Below, piece by piece: positions 63,332-64,000 of a stretch of 64,000 nt of DNA (within the stretch, counting starts at the first letter, position 1; every line of letters starts with the position of its first letter). Below the pieces are notes generated by a model. It worked only from the letters and a program-made list of their open reading frames with translations. It was not told the origin of the DNA and did not search any database. Position numbers and translations under genes: made by a program. This DNA is from a bacterium. GTDB lineage: Bacteria > Myxococcota > UBA727 > JAUIJE01. The stretch is from positions 124,001 through 188,000 of the forward strand of contig JAUIJE010000012.1 in assembly GCA_030431455.1 (NCBI GenBank), given 5' to 3'.

Positions 63332-64000
63332 ATGCACAGATGGTACGTGGGGCTGATCGCCTCGGCGCTGGTGGTTTGCGCGGCGTCCTGCGACGGAACG
63401 ACCGAGCCCTTGGCCGAAGGTTGGCGGGTCGTCCTCGAGAACCAGCCGGGGGCGCTTCTGGCCGTGACCGGAAGCGGCACCGACGACATCTGGATCGTGG
63501 GCGCGGACCGCCAGGACGGGACCGGGCCCACGGTACTGCACTACAACGGCAGCCAGTTCACGTCGCACCAGACCGGCGATGAGGGCGACCTGTGGTGGGT
63601 GGGGCGTTCGCCCCAGGGCACGATTTGGATGGCGGGCGATGGCGGCCGGGTGTTCCGCCACGTGCCCGGTGGGCGCTTTGAGGCGTTGCCCGCCCCGGAG
63701 CCGATCCGGCTGTTCGGCGTGCTCCCGTTTGCCGACGATGACGTGTGGGCGGTGGGGGGCGACGAGGAGACGGGCACGGCGGTGGTGTGGCGCTTCGACG
63801 GGACCTCGTGGTCGGTGCCCGACGACCTTGACCCGGCGTATTTGGATCGCAGCGTGAACTTCAAGCTGTGGGGGGCATCCTCCGACGACCTCTGGATCGT
63901 CGGGGAGGGGGCCGGGGTATTGCACCGCACCCCCAGCGGGTGGGAGCGGCTGGTGGTGCCCGCGAGTGGGCGGCTTGTCACAGTTCATGGCAATGGCTCG
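63332..64000 (+). CDS. Propeller-like lipoprotein, 3' end outside window
   Basis: 223 codons with no stop before the edge. GGGGGAG precedes the ATG; lipobox VVCAASC at residue 20. The repeated pattern GSGTDDIWIVGAD, FADDDVWAVGGD and ASSDDLWIVGEG every ~50-60 residues is that of bacterial beta-propeller repeats common in myxobacterial surface proteins. Likely last gene of the unit starting at 61453. Confidence 0.8.
   Translation, partial: MHRWYVGLIASALVVCAASCDGTTEPLAEGWRVVLENQPGALLAVTGSGTDDIWIVGADRQDGTGPTVLHYNGSQFTSHQTGDEGDLWWVGRSPQGTIWMAGDGGRVFRHVPGGRFEALPAPEPIRLFGVLPFADDDVWAVGGDEETGTAVVWRFDGTSWSVPDDLDPAYLDRSVNFKLWGASSDDLWIVGEGAGVLHRTPSGWERLVVPASGRLVTVHGNGS

Overview
The window is about 70% G+C (estimated by eye), gene-dense, and most likely from a Myxococcota (deltaproteobacterial) chromosome. 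Pointers to that group: two proteins ending in MYXO-CTERM-like anchors, a DUF2378-type protein, many lipoproteins with (Gly-Asp)n or 'DAG' spacers, PEGA-domain Ser/Thr kinase, ECF sigma factors and a large set of multiheme c-type cytochromes. I see no phage, insertion sequence, CRISPR array or replication origin.

Layout. 1-6463: 5'-cut amidohydrolase, RoxA-like diheme cytochrome lipoprotein, Cys-rich lipoprotein, NB-ARC/TPR regulator with a C-terminal winged helix. 6538-9067: methyltransferase, DksA-like zinc-finger protein, and a csoR-like/CDF metal-efflux operon with two facing operators. 9140-22019: PilZ protein plus outer-membrane protein, secreted and lipoproteins (one UshA-like phosphoesterase, one LamG), an ECF42-type sigma factor with its YCII partner. 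22164-30363: ComF, a pentaheme MYXO-CTERM cytochrome operon, a DUF962/Mpo1-like protein, lipoproteins with (GD)55 and (GD)28 spacers, a beta-barrel protein and a glycine-rich protein. 30360-33086: Ser/Thr kinase and TPR membrane protein.

33177-46721 is the core of interest. A 1411-residue lipoprotein carries 51 CxxCH motifs arranged as 3 + 8 x 6. Divergent from it is a translationally coupled ECF sigma / membrane protein / caspase-like protein / lipoprotein operon. That is followed by a ferredoxin-flavin-membrane oxidoreductase coupled to a 20-heme and a 10-heme cytochrome. With the other two cytochrome genes the window encodes 88 CxxCH motifs. I infer an inner-membrane-to-surface electron path, perhaps under the adjacent sigma/caspase module.

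46734-52851: glyoxalase II, tRNA-Ser(GCT), a five-gene coupled operon (metalloprotease, aminotransferase, barrel lipoprotein, small lipoprotein, MFS transporter), and a sigma-54 promoter driving what looks like a ~94-nt structured RNA with its own terminator. 53010-64000: SpoIIAA-like protein, CrtZ, lysoplasmalogenase, zinc-finger/TipAS/DUF4336-like operon, a frameshifted DUF2378-type gene, SnoaL-like protein, PLC-type phosphoesterase, tRNA-Arg(ACG) followed by an array of inverted tRNA 3'-end copies, and lipoproteins including a PHM-like protein.

Cutting across all of this is a bipartite word, CAATG-N4-TGCA, found at 14 places on both strands, nearly all inside genes, where base composition predicts well under one.
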